Notes: a model not told the origin generated them from the letters alone. Positions 1 to 6,006 are shown, numbered from the stretch's first letter. The stretch: 10,216 nt of DNA from Bacillota bacterium (GCA_023425285.1 JAFACY010000304.1:1-10216); one strand, 5' to 3'. A program made the numbers and translations.

Positions 1-983
1 TTTACTTTAAGAATTACCTTGGGCACACCTTGCTGATGAGCATACAGTGAGGATATTAAATTTTCTTCATCCATATTAGTCAAGGCAACCGTGGCATCAG
101 CAGCCTGGATATTTTCATTATCCAACACCTCCTGATCGGTACCGTCTCCGCAGATTATCAGAGTGTCATTTAAAATTTCACTTAATAAAAGACATCTTTC
201 TTTATTTAATTCAATAATTTTCACGTTCATTCCAAGGTCTTCCAATAGCCAGGTCAGATAAATGGCGATTCTGCTTCCGCCGATTATGGTTATATTTTTA
301 GCCTTATGGGAGTTTCTTCCCATGAAGTTGAAGAACTTGTATATACCCTTTCTTTCACCGATTACATAAGCTAAATCATCCGGTTCAAATGAAAAGTTTC
401 CTTTAGGAATTATAAGCTCATCATTTCTTATTACTGCACAGAATATTACCCTTGAAGGAAGTTGCCTAGTAAGATCAGTTAATTTTATATTTAATATGGA
501 GTCTTTTTCCGATATTCTGACTTCAACCATCTCAAGCATGTTGTTAGCAAATGTTTCAACATTTGATGCTACAGGGAACTGAAGCATTCTTGCTATTTCG
601 TCGGCCGCCTCCATCTCAGGGTTTATTACCATGTCAAGCTCAAGTTCCTGCTTAAGCATTTTATATTCATTTGAGTAATCAGTATTTCTTATACGTGCAA
701 CTGTGTGCTGCGCACCTAATTTTTTTCCTATGACGCAGCATATCATGTTGAGCTCGTCACCATTGGTAACGGCCACAAGCAAATCAGTTTCGGCTATGCC
801 TGCCTCCCTGAGTATTTCAACGCTTGCTCCGTTTCCCTTTATACACATAATATCCAGAGTTTCATCCGCATGGTTTAACACATCCGCGTCATCATCAATC
901 AATACTATGTCATGTTCTTCTGTTACAAGATGCTGGGCCAATGTATATCCTACTTTTCCACCGCCAACAATTATGATTTTCAT
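1..983 (-). CDS. trkA: Trk potassium uptake regulatory subunit TrkA (C-terminal part missing)
   Basis: Peripheral cytoplasmic subunit that binds NAD(H) and gates a TrkH/TrkG-type potassium channel. Translating the minus strand from the ATG at 983-981 gives 327 residues before the window edge; the family is usually about 450, so the last quarter is missing. The first Rossmann fold has GGGKVG at residues 7-12 and acidic residues ending strand 2 (IDDD, about 29-32). The conserved ARIRNTDY follows at 96-103. A TrkA-C-like segment spans about 150-212. A second NAD-like fold begins at ITIIGGSRIA (231-240), where the last glycine of the motif is alanine. That duplicated N-C-N-C layout is typical of full-length TrkA. 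A GGAGG Shine-Dalgarno lies just upstream of the start (about 988-992). The gene is divergent from the oxidoreductase operon and has its own promoter. The family is secure; any trkH partner is outside the window. Confidence 0.93.
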   Translation of the reverse strand, partial: MKIIIVGGGKVGYTLAQHLVTEEHDIVLIDDDADVLNHADETLDIMCIKGNGASVEILREAGIAETDLLVAVTNGDELNMICCVIGKKLGAQHTVARIRNTDYSNEYKMLKQELELDMVINPEMEAADEIARMLQFPVASNVETFANNMLEMVEVRISEKDSILNIKLTDLTRQLPSRVIFCAVIRNDELIIPKGNFSFEPDDLAYVIGERKGIYKFFNFMGRNSHKAKNITIIGGSRIAIYLTWLLEDLGMNVKIIELNKERCLLLSEILNDTLIICGDGTDQEVLDNENIQAADATVALTNMDEENLISSLYAHQQGVPKVILKV

Positions 984-994
984 ATATCCTCCGA

Positions 995-1022
995 TTCTTA
1001 AGCCGTAAAATAAGCTTAAGAA
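995..1022 (-). promoter_or_regulatory. Hairpin in the trkA leader
   Basis: TTCTTAAG (995-1002) and CTTAAGAA (1015-1022) form a perfect 8-bp inverted repeat around a 12-base loop. In the trkA mRNA it would lie just before the Shine-Dalgarno. The stem is short and AT-rich, so a role in tuning translation or RNA stability is only a guess. Confidence 0.3.
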
Positions 1023-1047
1023 ATTACTTTTACTTGAAATATAGTGT

Positions 1048-1075
1048 ATTATACCACATGGCATATAAAAATCAA
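1048..1075 (-). promoter_or_regulatory. Sigma-A promoter for trkA
   Basis: Read on the minus strand, TTGATT (1075-1070) is followed after 16 bases by TATAAT (1053-1048). A TG one base before the -10 gives an extended -10 (TGGTATAAT). Initiation near 1041 would leave a leader of about 60 bases before the trkA ATG. Confidence 0.65.
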
Positions 1076-1094
1076 GAAGTTTTAAAAAATATAG

Positions 1095-1145
1095 TGTCGG
1101 GTTACTGACGCGTCAATAATCCGACATAGTGTCAGTAACCCGACA
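1095..1145. repeat. Cluster of three 15-bp elements in mixed orientation
   Basis: TGTCGGGTTACTGAC at 1095-1109 (plus) is repeated exactly on the minus strand at 1145-1131. A third copy with two transitions, TGTCGGATTATTGAC, lies on the minus strand at 1126-1112. Copies 1 and 2 face each other across the palindrome TGACGCGTCA (1106-1115), making a 32-bp near-palindrome. ATAGTGTC also occurs directly repeated at 1091-1098 and 1126-1133. The outer ends read TG...CA, as in many mobile-element termini, but I see no target-site duplication and no transposase. It could be a dispersed repeat, an insertion-sequence relic or an operator array. Confidence 0.7.
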
Positions 1146-1164
1146 TTAAATTGCATAGAATAAT

Positions 1165-1185
1165 ATCAGAAAATCAGTTCTGATT
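1165..1185. promoter_or_regulatory. Candidate upstream activator dyad for the sigma-54 promoter
   Basis: ATCAGAA (1165-1171) and TTCTGAT (1178-1184) form an inverted repeat with a 6-base spacer; an overlapping alternative is AATCAG-TT-CTGATT (1172-1185). The centre lies about 100 bases before the predicted start of transcription. Bacterial enhancer-binding proteins that drive sigma-54 promoters typically bind dyads at such a distance. No such regulator is encoded in the window, so the assignment rests on position and symmetry alone. Confidence 0.4.
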
Positions 1186-1252
1186 ACATAAACAGATTAT
1201 GAACTGCTGTAACTATGCTTGTTTTCTGTTTTATAGAAATGATGTTAAGAAT

Positions 1253-1268
1253 TGGCACGCTAATTGCT
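1253..1268 (+). promoter_or_regulatory. Sigma-54 (RpoN) -24/-12 promoter
   Basis: TGGCACG-CTAA-TTGCT matches the published sigma-54 consensus (TGGCACG, four bases, TTGCW) at every fixed position, with GG and GC separated by the required 10 bases. Initiation is expected about 12 bases after the GC, near 1279. That leaves a leader of about 35 bases before the ATG at 1314. Sigma-54 promoters stay silent without an ATP-dependent activator, so the downstream operon is probably inducible. Confidence 0.85.
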
Positions 1269-1313
1269 TTGTTGTTTATGCACATTATAAATATATTAAC
1301 GGGGAGTGAAATA

Positions 1314-1619
1314 ATGAGAATTGAAGAACATCCTATATTAAAATTTAAAAAAGACAAGAAAATTAATTTTACATTTAACGGCGAAAGCATCGAAGGATAC
1401 GAAGGTGAAACCATAGCCGCATCACTTCATGCCGCAGGAGTTAAGGTTCTTGGCAAAAGTTTGTTTTTACACAGACCAAGAGGTTTTTACTGTGCCATAG
1501 GAAATTGTTCATCATGCCTGATGACAGTTAATGGTGTTGCAAACGTAAAAACATGTGTAACCGACCTTGAAGAAGGAATGATAGTTGAAACTCAGGAAGG
1601 CAAGGGAGTGATTATATGA
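1314..1619 (+). CDS. Small (2Fe-2S)-binding subunit of a flavoprotein dehydrogenase (HcnA-like, Fer2_4)
   Basis: Electron-transfer subunit of 101 residues. It resembles HcnA and the N-terminal domain of heterotetrameric sarcosine oxidase alpha. Four cysteines, C60, C65, C68 and C81 (C-x4-C-x2-C-x12-C), sit in the family context FYCAIGNCSSCLMTVNG and should bind one plant-type [2Fe-2S] cluster. The preceding RPRG matches the usual region before the cluster loop. I chose ATG 1314 because GGGGAG at 1301-1306 is well placed. The alternative start at 1215 would put the sigma-54 promoter inside the gene and add 33 hydrophobic residues foreign to the family. The stop overlaps the next start by ATGA, implying translational coupling. 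This is the first gene of the five-gene operon. Family confident, substrate unknown. Confidence 0.88.
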   Translation: MRIEEHPILKFKKDKKINFTFNGESIEGYEGETIAASLHAAGVKVLGKSLFLHRPRGFYCAIGNCSSCLMTVNGVANVKTCVTDLEEGMIVETQEGKGVII

Positions 1620-2698
1620 AACATGCAGAATTAGTAATTATAGGCGGCGGTCCTGCCGGTTTATGCGCGGCAATAAGCGCAGCTAAGAGTGGTGCAAGGG
1701 TTTTAATAATAGAAAGAAATAAATATCTGGGCGGTCAATTGGTTAAGCAGACACATATGTTTTTCGGCTCTGAAAAACAATATGCATCCACACGCGGAAT
1801 CGATATTACGGATATTTTATTGAACGAACTTAATGAATACAAGGAAAACGTTGAAATACTAACTGACACAACAGTTGTGGGAATGTATGAAGACGGAATT
1901 ATAACTGCTCTTCGCAAGGAAGATGATTTTTTCAAAATTTCAGCTAAGGCTGTGGTTGTAGCTACGGGAGCTTTTGAAAAATCACTGGCATTTCCGAACA
2001 ATGACCTGCCGGGTATTTACGGAGCAGGTGCTGTTCAGACATTGATGAATGTTCACGGTATTAAACCGGGAAATAGAGTGTTGATGGTCGGTGCGGGAAA
2101 TATAGGACTGATCGTAAGCTATCAATTGATGCAGGCGGGTGTGGATGTTGTTGCAATATTGGATGCAGCTCCTAAAATAGGAGGATATCTGGTTCATGCT
2201 TCAAAAATAAGAAGAATGGGTGTGCCGATTTTAACATCACACACTGTAAAAGAAGCCATAGGTAAGGATTTCATCGAAAAAGCCGTAATATGTCAGGTGG
2301 ACGATAAATTCCAGCCCATAGAAGGAACAGAAAAAGAGTTCGATGTGGATGTTATGTGTATTTCCGTAGGACTTACTCCACTTAACGAGCTTTTAGCCAT
2401 GAGAGGATGTCAGATGAAATATATTCCTCAGCTCAGCGGATTTGTTCCCGTACGAAATGAAAATTATGAAACAACGGTTGAAAATGTATTTGCTGCCGGA
2501 GATGCAACAGGTGTTGAGGAAGCAAGTGCGGCAATGGTTGAAGGATATCTGGCGGGTCTTTGTGCCGCAGAAAAAATAGGACACAATGCAAAAGACTTTG
2601 ATGAAAGAAAAAATGACTTTGTAAAACAATTAGACGCACTTCGTTCGGGACCTGTGGGACAGCACATATTATCAGGTATTGAACAAATAGTAGTATAG
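1616..2698 (+). CDS. FAD/NAD-binding oxidoreductase subunit (HcnB / dehydrogenase alpha-like)
   Basis: Flavoprotein of 360 residues with the pyridine-nucleotide-disulfide-reductase fold. The FAD-binding dinucleotide motif is GGGPAG at 10-15, followed by an acidic residue in IIER (E33). VVVATGAFE lies at 113-121, a second nucleotide motif GAGNIG at 159-164, and the C-terminal FAD motif FAAGDAT at 292-298. HcnB and opine oxidase subunits of this family normally carry a C-terminal BFD-like Cys domain. Here the protein ends without it, and a separate BFD-like gene lies two genes downstream. The N-terminal [2Fe-2S] domain is likewise separate, as the preceding gene. In homologous complexes this subunit is thought to accept electrons from the catalytic DAO-type flavoprotein and pass them to NAD+ or a dye. 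Redox-active CxxC pairs of thioredoxin-reductase type are absent. Confidence 0.88.
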   Translation: MKHAELVIIGGGPAGLCAAISAAKSGARVLIIERNKYLGGQLVKQTHMFFGSEKQYASTRGIDITDILLNELNEYKENVEILTDTTVVGMYEDGIITALRKEDDFFKISAKAVVVATGAFEKSLAFPNNDLPGIYGAGAVQTLMNVHGIKPGNRVLMVGAGNIGLIVSYQLMQAGVDVVAILDAAPKIGGYLVHASKIRRMGVPILTSHTVKEAIGKDFIEKAVICQVDDKFQPIEGTEKEFDVDVMCISVGLTPLNELLAMRGCQMKYIPQLSGFVPVRNENYETTVENVFAAGDATGVEEASAAMVEGYLAGLCAAEKIGHNAKDFDERKNDFVKQLDALRSGPVGQHILSGIEQIVV

Positions 2699-2710
2699 CA
2701 GGAGGCAATG

Positions 2711-3202
2711 ATGTTTGAAAAAACCGGAATACCAAGTAAAGAGATGGTAATGGGGAAATTCCCTTCTATAGAAAGAATTAACAAGGGACCTGTTGCTGTT
2801 ATAGAATGCTACAAGGAAATACCATGTAACCCATGTGAAACTTCATGTAAATTTGATGCAATAAATATAGGTGAGGATATAAATACAATACCGGCTGTCT
2901 GTTCTGATAATTGTACCGGCTGTGCAATTTGTCTCACTAAATGTCCGGGACTTGCAATTATGATAGTTGACGGTTCCAAATCCGAATCAACTGTCTTAAT
3001 AAGGATGCCGTATGAATTTTTACCGCTGCCTAAGGTTGGAGACATTGTTATGGGACTGGACAGAGAAGGAAGACATATAACTGATGTTAAGGTCGTGGGT
3101 GTATTAAATCCCAAATCATTTGACAGAACTCCGATTGTCACTGTGGAAGCAGACAGAAAATACTTATACGAATTAAGAAATATTAAGGTGGAGGTAAAAT
3201 GA
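2711..3202 (+). CDS. 4Fe-4S ferredoxin-like subunit of the dehydrogenase complex
   Basis: About 163 residues. Counting from the first of two adjacent ATGs (2708), cysteines lie at 34, 40, 43, 47 and at 65, 69, 72, 75, 79. The second group is a classic C-x2-C-x2-C-x3-CP ferredoxin motif (CTGCAICLTKCPG). The first is unusual, C-x5-C-x2-C-x3-C. Eight of the nine could hold two [4Fe-4S] clusters, with C65 extra. The remaining 85 residues form a basic beta-rich tail with no motif I know. AGGAGG at 2700-2705 is 5 bases before ATG 2711 but only 2 before ATG 2708, so I favour 2711. The gene starts 12 bases after the upstream stop and overlaps the next start. It has no counterpart in hcnABC but resembles, as I recall, the ferredoxin subunit of archaeal dye-linked L-proline dehydrogenase. 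Confidence 0.82.
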   Translation: MFEKTGIPSKEMVMGKFPSIERINKGPVAVIECYKEIPCNPCETSCKFDAINIGEDINTIPAVCSDNCTGCAICLTKCPGLAIMIVDGSKSESTVLIRMPYEFLPLPKVGDIVMGLDREGRHITDVKVVGVLNPKSFDRTPIVTVEADRKYLYELRNIKVEVK

Positions 3203-3483
3203 TGGATGAAAATACAATAATCTGCAGATGCTCCGATGTTACATTAAAACAGGTAAGAGATCTGATTAACGACGGTTATGTAACATATGACGAAATAAAA
3301 AGAATAACACGTATCGGAATGGGACCGTGTCAGGGAAAGACATGCGGACAGCTTGTAATGAGAGAAATCGCAAATATGACCGGTCAGAATATTAAGGACA
3401 TAAAATTCCAGACTACAAGACCTCCGGTTGTTGGAGTGAAATTGGGCTTGATAGCAAAGGAGGGAAAAAAGGATGAGGAATAA
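3199..3483 (+). CDS. BFD-like (2Fe-2S)-binding subunit
   Basis: A 94-residue protein that is essentially one BFD (bacterioferritin-associated ferredoxin)-like domain. The cysteines are C9 and C11 (CRC) and C44 and C49 (GPCQGKTCG), the four ligands expected for one [2Fe-2S] cluster. The helical core between them (VRDLINDGYVTYDEIKRITR) matches the fold. In HcnB, NoxA/OoxA and sarcosine oxidase alpha this domain is fused to the flavoprotein; here it is free-standing. The start ATG 3199 overlaps the previous stop (ATGA), with GGTGGAGG at 3187-3194 upstream; ATG 3202 is an equally possible start. The 3' end overlaps the next gene by 11 bases. It probably relays electrons between the two flavoprotein subunits. 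Confidence 0.87.
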   Translation: MMDENTIICRCSDVTLKQVRDLINDGYVTYDEIKRITRIGMGPCQGKTCGQLVMREIANMTGQNIKDIKFQTTRPPVVGVKLGLIAKEGKKDEE

Positions 3484-4621
3484 GGCTGAAGTTGTTATTA
3501 TAGGAGCCGGCATATCCGGATGCTCCATAGCTTATAATTTAGCTAAGAAGGGCGTAAAGGATATTGTTGTAATAGATAAAAACTACATTTGCAGCGGTTC
3601 GACGGGAAGATGCGGAGCAGGTGTGAGAATGCAGTGGGGAACAGAAATGAACTGCAAAATAGCAAAGAAGAGTATAGAATTCTTTGAGCATGCCAATGAA
3701 ATTCTGGAATATGAAAGAGACGTTGAATTTAAACAGGAAGGCTACCTTCTTGTTGCGGACACAGAAAAAGAATTGATTCAATTCAGAAAAAATATAGAGC
3801 TTCAGAACAGTCTTGGTATTCCTTCAAGAATGGTAACTTTGCAGGAAGCAAGAGAAATTGTTCCATATCTGAATACAGATGTATTAAAGGGTGCTGCGTT
3901 TTGCGAAAAAGACGGATTCCTGAATCCTTTTAAAACTACGGATGCATTTTACAGAGCAGCTAAAAGATTAGGCGTTGAGTTTTATACATTTACAGAAGCA
4001 ACAGATATCAAGGTGGAAAACAATAAAGTTGTGGGTGTTGAAACTAATAACGGTTTCATCTCAACAAACATTGTAGTGAATGCAGCAAACGGACATTCTA
4101 AAAAAATAAGTGATATGGTTGGATTGGATATACCTGTATATTCGGAGAGACACCAGATTCTTGTTACAGAGCCGGTTGAGCAGATGCAGGGTCCTATGGT
4201 TATGTCCTTCGGTATGAATTTCTATATTCAGCAGTCACCTGAGGGGTCATTCATAATGGGCAGAGGCGATGAAAATGAGCCGAGAGACTTAAGAGTTACA
4301 TCAAGCTGGCATTTTGCCGAAGAAATGGCTAAGACAATTGAAAAGGTTCTGCCTCCTATCATGCAGCTGAGAATGGTGAGACAATGGGCAGGATTATACA
4401 ACATGACTCCCGACAAGCAGCCTATTTACGATAAAGCTGAAAATGTGGAAGGCTTCTACCTTGCTGTTGGCTACAGCGGTCACGGATTTATGTTCGGACC
4501 TATAACGGGAGTTGTTATGTCCGAAATGATTTTAGGAGAAAAACCAACCATTGATGTAAGCATGTTAAATTTAAACAGATTTAAAACCGGCAATTTGATT
4601 TTAGAACCATCAGTTGTGTAA
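3473..4621 (+). CDS. FAD-dependent amino/imino-acid dehydrogenase catalytic subunit (DAO family)
   Basis: A 382-residue D-amino-acid-oxidase-fold flavoprotein, close in plan to HcnC, sarcosine oxidase beta and dye-linked L-proline dehydrogenase beta. The FAD motif GAGISG is at 11-16, and a second FAD contact GSTGRCGAGVRMQWG at 42-56. VVNAANGHS lies at 201-209. The C-terminal block has WAGLYNMTPDKQPI at 305-318 and GYSGHGFMFGPITG at 333-346, typical of enzymes oxidising secondary or N-substituted amino acids. This is the subunit that should bind substrate and remove hydride from the C-N bond. GGAGG at 3459-3463 lies 9 bases upstream, inside the previous gene, which overlaps by 11 bases. No signal peptide is seen, so it is cytoplasmic or membrane-associated through partners. 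Substrate candidates are proline, sarcosine, glycine or an opine; the sequence does not decide. Confidence 0.9.
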   Translation: MRNKAEVVIIGAGISGCSIAYNLAKKGVKDIVVIDKNYICSGSTGRCGAGVRMQWGTEMNCKIAKKSIEFFEHANEILEYERDVEFKQEGYLLVADTEKELIQFRKNIELQNSLGIPSRMVTLQEAREIVPYLNTDVLKGAAFCEKDGFLNPFKTTDAFYRAAKRLGVEFYTFTEATDIKVENNKVVGVETNNGFISTNIVVNAANGHSKKISDMVGLDIPVYSERHQILVTEPVEQMQGPMVMSFGMNFYIQQSPEGSFIMGRGDENEPRDLRVTSSWHFAEEMAKTIEKVLPPIMQLRMVRQWAGLYNMTPDKQPIYDKAENVEGFYLAVGYSGHGFMFGPITGVVMSEMILGEKPTIDVSMLNLNRFKTGNLILEPSVV

Positions 4622-4638
4622 CAATAGGAGAACAATAG
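4617..4638 (-). repeat. Two tandem 11-bp repeat units (reverse orientation)
   Basis: Read on the minus strand, CTATTGTTCTC (4638-4628) and CTATTGTTACA (4627-4617) are two adjacent 11-bp units. They start in the stop region of the DAO-family gene and lie just upstream of the predicted promoter of the M24 peptidase gene. They are the inverted counterpart of the four-unit array at 4731-4774. Confidence 0.65.
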
Positions 4639-4659
4639 TTATGCCGAGTTTTATATGTA

Positions 4660-4688
4660 TTGTCTTTTATTGGTATAAGATATATAAT
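4660..4688 (+). promoter_or_regulatory. Sigma-A promoter for the M24 peptidase gene
   Basis: TTGTCT (4660-4665) and TATAAT (4683-4688) are 17 bases apart, in very AT-rich DNA. Predicted initiation near 4695 leaves a leader of about 90 bases that contains the four forward 11-bp repeats. Read-through from the sigma-54 operon is also possible, since I see no good terminator after 4621. Confidence 0.5.
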
Positions 4689-4730
4689 GATATATATTTT
4701 AATATATGAGAATAATGGAACTATGGTTTA

Positions 4731-4774
4731 CAATTGTTCTGCTATTGTTCCGCAATTGTTCTCCAATCGTTAAA
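4731..4774 (+). repeat. Four tandem 11-bp repeat units in the M24 gene leader
   Basis: The units are CAATTGTTCTG (4731), CTATTGTTCCG (4742), CAATTGTTCTC (4753) and a degraded CAATCGTTAAA (4764), strictly in 11-base register. They end directly before the Shine-Dalgarno AGGAGG (4775-4780). They are inverted relative to the units at 4617-4638, so ATTGTTCTCC (4755-4764) can pair with GGAGAACAAT (4627-4636), and CTATTGTTC (4742-4750) with GAACAATAG (4630-4638). The 11-bp period is about one DNA turn, which would suit a protein binding one face of the helix. Confidence 0.75.
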
Positions 4775-4786
4775 AGGAGGTTTAAA

Positions 4787-5884
4787 GTGAGGAAAGAGTA
4801 TTTTGACAGGTTAGTAAAGATTTTGAACGACAAAAATATTGATGCAATACTCATAGCTCCGTCGGAGGAAATGGAATTTATAATGGATCACAACACACAT
4901 TTGTGTGAAAGATTCCAGGCATTGATAATTAAGAAAGACGGAACATATTTTTATGTTTGCAATCTTCTGACCGTAGAAGAGGTACAAGCGGTACTGGGAC
5001 CGGACATAAAGGTTTACGGATGGTTTGACGGAGACTTATTTACCGATACAGTCAGAAAAGCATTTGAAGAAAACGGACTTATAGGAAAAACAATCGCAGT
5101 TAATTCAACAGAAAGAGCATTCCTCATTCTTCAGATAATGGAGGCTATGGATGTTAAATTTGTTAACGGAAAGCCATTGCTTGAAGAAATGCGCATGATA
5201 AAGGATGAGACTGAGCTTAATAATCTAAGGATGGCAGCACGCATAACAGATGAATCCTATGAAGAATTGTTAAAATTCATCAGACCGGGTATAAAGGAAG
5301 CCGATATAGCAAGAAAGATGAATGAGATTTTCAAGGAAAAGGGTGCAGATGAAGGTTTCACAATGGTGTGCTCCGGACCTAATTCATCATATCCTCATTA
5401 TAACTCGGACCAAAGGGTTATACAGGAAAAAGATATAATAATTTTAGACTGGGGCTGCAAGTACAACGGCATGTGCTCGGATATGTCGAGAACAGTCTTT
5501 GTAGGCGATATATCAGAAGAAGAAAGAAAGGTCTATGAAATAGTTCTTGAATCTCAGGAAGCAGGAGAAAAGGCTGCTGTCAACGGAGCGTACATACCTG
5601 ATGTTGACAAGGCTTCAAGAGATATTATCGTAAACGCAGGATATGAAAAGAATTTCTTCACCCGTCTCGGACACGGTATAGGATATTCTGTTCATGAAGC
5701 TCCGGACATAAAGAAAAGCAATGAAAGATATCTTGAACCGGGAATGGTATTCAGCGTTGAGCCGGGTATATACATAGCGGGCAAATTCGGAATGAGAATA
5801 GAAAATATCATTGCGGTAACCAAAAACGGCAATGAAGTATTAAATCAGGCTTCAAAAGAAATTAAAATAATAAAAAATAAATAA
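4787..5884 (+). CDS. M24-family metallopeptidase (Xaa-Pro aminopeptidase / prolidase type)
   Basis: Cytosolic metallopeptidase of 365 residues with a creatinase-type N-terminal domain (about 1-130) and a pita-bread catalytic domain. All five dinuclear-metal ligands are present: D221 (ILDWG), D232 (SDMSRT), H296 (GHGIG), E325 (VEPGIY) and E339 (MRIEN). The substrate histidines H204 (YPHY) and H303 (VHEAPD) are also there. This argues for a peptidase cleaving Xaa-Pro bonds and against creatinase, which uses the same fold without metal. I chose GTG 4787 because AGGAGG (4775-4780) lies 6 bases upstream. The in-frame ATG at 4706 would translate the 11-bp repeats and add 27 residues with no family match. 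The proline it could release fits the adjacent dehydrogenase operon, but Xaa-Pro specificity is inferred; M24 members vary. Confidence 0.88.
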   Translation: MRKEYFDRLVKILNDKNIDAILIAPSEEMEFIMDHNTHLCERFQALIIKKDGTYFYVCNLLTVEEVQAVLGPDIKVYGWFDGDLFTDTVRKAFEENGLIGKTIAVNSTERAFLILQIMEAMDVKFVNGKPLLEEMRMIKDETELNNLRMAARITDESYEELLKFIRPGIKEADIARKMNEIFKEKGADEGFTMVCSGPNSSYPHYNSDQRVIQEKDIIILDWGCKYNGMCSDMSRTVFVGDISEEERKVYEIVLESQEAGEKAAVNGAYIPDVDKASRDIIVNAGYEKNFFTRLGHGIGYSVHEAPDIKKSNERYLEPGMVFSVEPGIYIAGKFGMRIENIIAVTKNGNEVLNQASKEIKIIKNK

Positions 5885-5901
5885 TGATTTCATCATCAGA
5901 C

Positions 5902-5932
5902 AGAGGATTTGTGAAAACCACAAATCCTTTCT
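5902..5932 (+). terminator. Rho-independent terminator after the M24 peptidase gene
   Basis: AGGATTTGTG (5904-5913) and CACAAATCCT (5919-5928) make a perfect 10-bp stem with a 5-base AAAAC loop, extendable by a G-U and an A-U pair. A short T-rich tail (TTTCTT) follows. The stem is AT-rich and the U-tract is interrupted, so efficiency may be moderate. Confidence 0.65.
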
Positions 5933-5945
5933 TGATTAATAAAGC

Positions 5946-5974
5946 TTGTAAATTTTTAATATATTATTTATAAT
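5946..5974 (+). promoter_or_regulatory. Sigma-A promoter for the dipeptidase / signal peptidase / pepD group
   Basis: TTGTAA (5946-5951) and TATAAT (5969-5974) are 17 bases apart, just past the terminator. Initiation near 5981 gives a leader of about 25 bases containing AGGAG (5996-6000). Confidence 0.6.
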
Positions 5975-6006
5975 TAGGTTATAAATTAATGCATGAGGAG
6001 AAATAG

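Larger units (their letters stand above)
984..1313. other. Divergent intergenic region between trkA and the oxidoreductase operon
   Basis: This 330-base non-coding stretch holds, left to right: the trkA Shine-Dalgarno and a leader hairpin, the trkA sigma-A promoter (minus strand), a cluster of three copies of a 15-bp element, an imperfect dyad that could bind an activator, and a sigma-54 promoter facing right. An open frame runs back from the first operon gene to ATG 1215. It crosses the sigma-54 promoter and has no Shine-Dalgarno, so I treat it as non-coding. Confidence 0.8.

Noticed and set aside
703..1008. Plus-strand open frame of 101 codons opposite trkA
   Set aside because: It is a shadow of trkA, whose minus-strand translation is a clear family match. 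The peptide is Ser/Pro-rich with no Shine-Dalgarno.
1095..1145. CRISPR array or rho-independent terminator at the 15-bp repeat cluster
   Set aside because: The copies are in mixed orientation with no regular spacers, and no T-tract follows the hairpin on either strand at the right place.
1215..1313. N-terminal extension of the first operon gene from ATG 1215
   Set aside because: It has no Shine-Dalgarno, the added residues have no family match, and it spans the sigma-54 promoter. ATG 1314 has GGGGAG well placed.
2433..2784. Overlapping minus-strand open frames inside the flavoprotein and ferredoxin genes
   Set aside because: They are antisense to well-supported genes, without ribosome sites, and their translations look like reverse-frame artefacts.
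4706..4786. N-terminal extension of the M24 peptidase from ATG 4706
   Set aside because: It would translate the 11-bp repeat array and lacks a ribosome site. GTG 4787 follows AGGAGG by 6 bases and gives the normal family length.
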